Shown here: positions 13,275 to 14,513 of the stretch, one piece after another | Layout: each line of letters starts with the position of its first letter | Position numbering within the stretch: the stretch's first letter is position 1 | Notes under the pieces: model-generated | Seen by the model: the letters and a program-made list of their open reading frames with translations, nothing else | Database searches by the model: none | Told to the model about the DNA's origin: nothing | Program-made: the position numbers and the translations under genes | Origin: CAZEHJ01 sp964512485 | GTDB taxonomy: Bacteria > Bacteroidota > Rhodothermia > Rhodothermales > UBA10348 | Reading direction: 5' to 3' | NCBI GenBank assembly: GCA_964512485.1 | Contig: CAZEHJ010000082.1 | Coordinates: 1 to 14,513, forward strand | Length of the DNA: 14,513 nt

Positions 13275-14513
13275 ATGCGCAATTTTCAACTAGAAAGAAT
13301 CTCGACCATCTGGTTCCTGACGCTGGGAGTGACCTCCCTCGCGGCAGGAATCCTGGTGTACATTCTTTTATTGGAATCAGCGCTGGGAGCTTTCAGGATA
13401 CAGGATGCATCACCTGCGAATATCGGACAAGACCTGCGTCCGAGAGTGGCTCTCCTCAACAGCAACTATACCCGAAACGCCCATCGTGCTGTCACCTATC
13501 GTGATACGAGTACGGCATGGGTAGATCAGACTCTTCTCTCCTGGAGAGAGTTTTTCCTCGAGTCAGACAACCGCGGAATCCCCTTTGAGGATATCAGCGA
13601 TCAAGATCTGGAAGCAGGAAGACTGAACGACTTTCAGGTTCTCGTCCTTCCATCCACACGTGCTCTGAGCGATCTACAGATTCGCAGGATTCAGGAGTTC
13701 ATGGAAGATGGTGGAAGTGTACTGGCTACCTGGCAACCTGGAATCTACAAGGAAGACGGCACCTGGCGTGGATGGGGTTTCATGGAAGAAACCTTCGGCG
13801 TTCAGTTTGAAGGATTTGTCGATCGCGGTAACTGGAATTTCAGAATTTATTCCGATACGTTTCCCGGAGCTACGCCAAACGGGATCTATCTCCCAAAATA
13901 TGTAACTGAGTCAGCAGGCTTCATTCCTCCCACTTCAGCGGCAGATCCCGGAAGACTCGACGACGCATGGCGTCAGACTCAACAATCGGCTGCAGAAGAC
14001 GCCGATTTCGCACCACTTCGAGACTATGTCTGGTTTGACTCTCTTGACACTGCGAGACCGACCATTGACTTCGCCCGCGCCGAAAACATCGTTACCCGAA
14101 TGCGGGACCTCGATGGTGTGGAACGCGAGCAAGACGCAGTCATCGTAACCTATTTCACCTGGACCGGCTTCGATCCCGAACAAGAAATTCCTTATCCCCG
14201 TACCAGCGCCGGTATTCGAAGGTTGACGCTGCGTGCGAACACTCCGCTGACAGCGGGTGTAAATCCTGGTTATCGCGTAAAGGTTCAGGTTTACAATCAA
14301 GGTGTGAAAGTCCGGGTGACGGACCCGGTCCGAACGACACCGGTTGGATTCTGGTACGACTTTGCCACGGATAATATTGTCGGTGCAGACAGTCCTGAAA
14401 ACACGACTGGCCTCTTGTACGGCAACTATGGTCGAGGACGATTTGTTTACATGGGCTTTCAGCGTGACGCCATGGGTGTCGGCTTCCGGGATTCTGAGGA
14501 CCGGGAAGTCATC
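13275..14513 (+). CDS. Membrane-anchored protein with glutamine-amidotransferase-like domain, exopolysaccharide locus (3' end outside window)
   Basis: The frame is open from the ATG at 13275 to the last base (413 codons, no stop), so the gene is cut by the window. A signal anchor (about 11-33) is followed by an alpha/beta region (about 53-180): RPRVALLNSNYT, FQVLVLPSTRALSDLQIRRI and MEDGGSVLATWQPG. This resembles the class I amidotransferase-like folds of the DUF4350, ThuA and beta-galactosidase-trimerisation type. No catalytic Cys is seen at the nucleophile position, so it is probably non-enzymatic. A beta-rich stretch follows to the end (GNYGRGRFVYMGFQRDA). Multi-domain modification enzymes such as PelA also contain extra domains of this sort, so the missing part could carry a deacetylase or hydrolase; that is a guess. 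The start lies 94 bases after the preceding gene and probably shares its transcript. Confidence 0.75.
   Translation, partial: MRNFQLERISTIWFLTLGVTSLAAGILVYILLLESALGAFRIQDASPANIGQDLRPRVALLNSNYTRNAHRAVTYRDTSTAWVDQTLLSWREFFLESDNRGIPFEDISDQDLEAGRLNDFQVLVLPSTRALSDLQIRRIQEFMEDGGSVLATWQPGIYKEDGTWRGWGFMEETFGVQFEGFVDRGNWNFRIYSDTFPGATPNGIYLPKYVTESAGFIPPTSAADPGRLDDAWRQTQQSAAEDADFAPLRDYVWFDSLDTARPTIDFARAENIVTRMRDLDGVEREQDAVIVTYFTWTGFDPEQEIPYPRTSAGIRRLTLRANTPLTAGVNPGYRVKVQVYNQGVKVRVTDPVRTTPVGFWYDFATDNIVGADSPENTTGLLYGNYGRGRFVYMGFQRDAMGVGFRDSEDREVI

Noticed and set aside
12816..13289. Minus-strand frame opposite the small membrane protein
   Set aside because: Composition is that of an antisense shadow (Leu/Arg/Glu runs mirroring the Ala/Pro codons); no plausible start signal or family.
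13935..14340. Minus-strand frames opposite the last gene
   Set aside because: Antisense to a continuous 413-codon frame with coherent protein features.

Overview
The window is a stretch of bacterial chromosome of roughly even base composition with typical housekeeping genes. It comes from a Gram-negative (diderm) organism: it encodes a lipobox lipoprotein and a TPR protein ending in an outer-membrane beta-barrel. No rRNA, tRNA, CRISPR array or insertion sequence is visible. The species cannot be read from the sequence. The gene mix (efp-accB, a microcompartment-type acylating aldehyde dehydrogenase, and an unusual exopolysaccharide locus) would suit a PVC/FCB-like or candidate-phylum lineage, but that is only an impression.

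Left part (1-3000, minus strand): efp (elongation factor P) and accB (biotin carboxyl carrier protein of acetyl-CoA carboxylase) form a tight operon behind a good sigma70-type promoter, and probably run on into accC outside the window. Upstream lies a CoA-acylating aldehyde dehydrogenase with a long C-terminal tail. The tail ends in a short amphipathic helix that looks like a bacterial-microcompartment encapsulation peptide, although no shell gene is present here.

Middle (3000-6037): a small membrane protein resembling an anti-sigma factor, but lacking the zinc ligands, converges on a large lipoprotein with two Ig-like domains and an eight-repeat PQQ-type beta-propeller. A 364-base divergent control region follows.

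Right part (6038-14513, plus strand): a synthase-dependent exopolysaccharide locus. In order: a cytoplasmic protein joining a degenerate RecA/KaiC-like domain to a degenerate GGDEF domain that keeps its RxxD I-site (candidate c-di-GMP receptor); a TPR/outer-membrane beta-barrel exporter of the BcsC/PelB/PgaA type; a processive family 2 glycosyltransferase preceded by a possible 15-codon leader ORF; a small single-pass membrane protein; and the start of a membrane-anchored protein with a glutamine-amidotransferase-like domain, cut by the window end. Both transcription units are preceded by near-consensus sigma54 (-24/-12) elements, and 60-110 bases further upstream each has a cluster of GTCTCA-type motifs that could bind a sigma54 activator.

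Proposed working model (inference): a sigma54-controlled, c-di-GMP-gated polysaccharide synthesis and secretion system related in plan to Pel/Pga/cellulose, but with a receptor of unfamiliar architecture.
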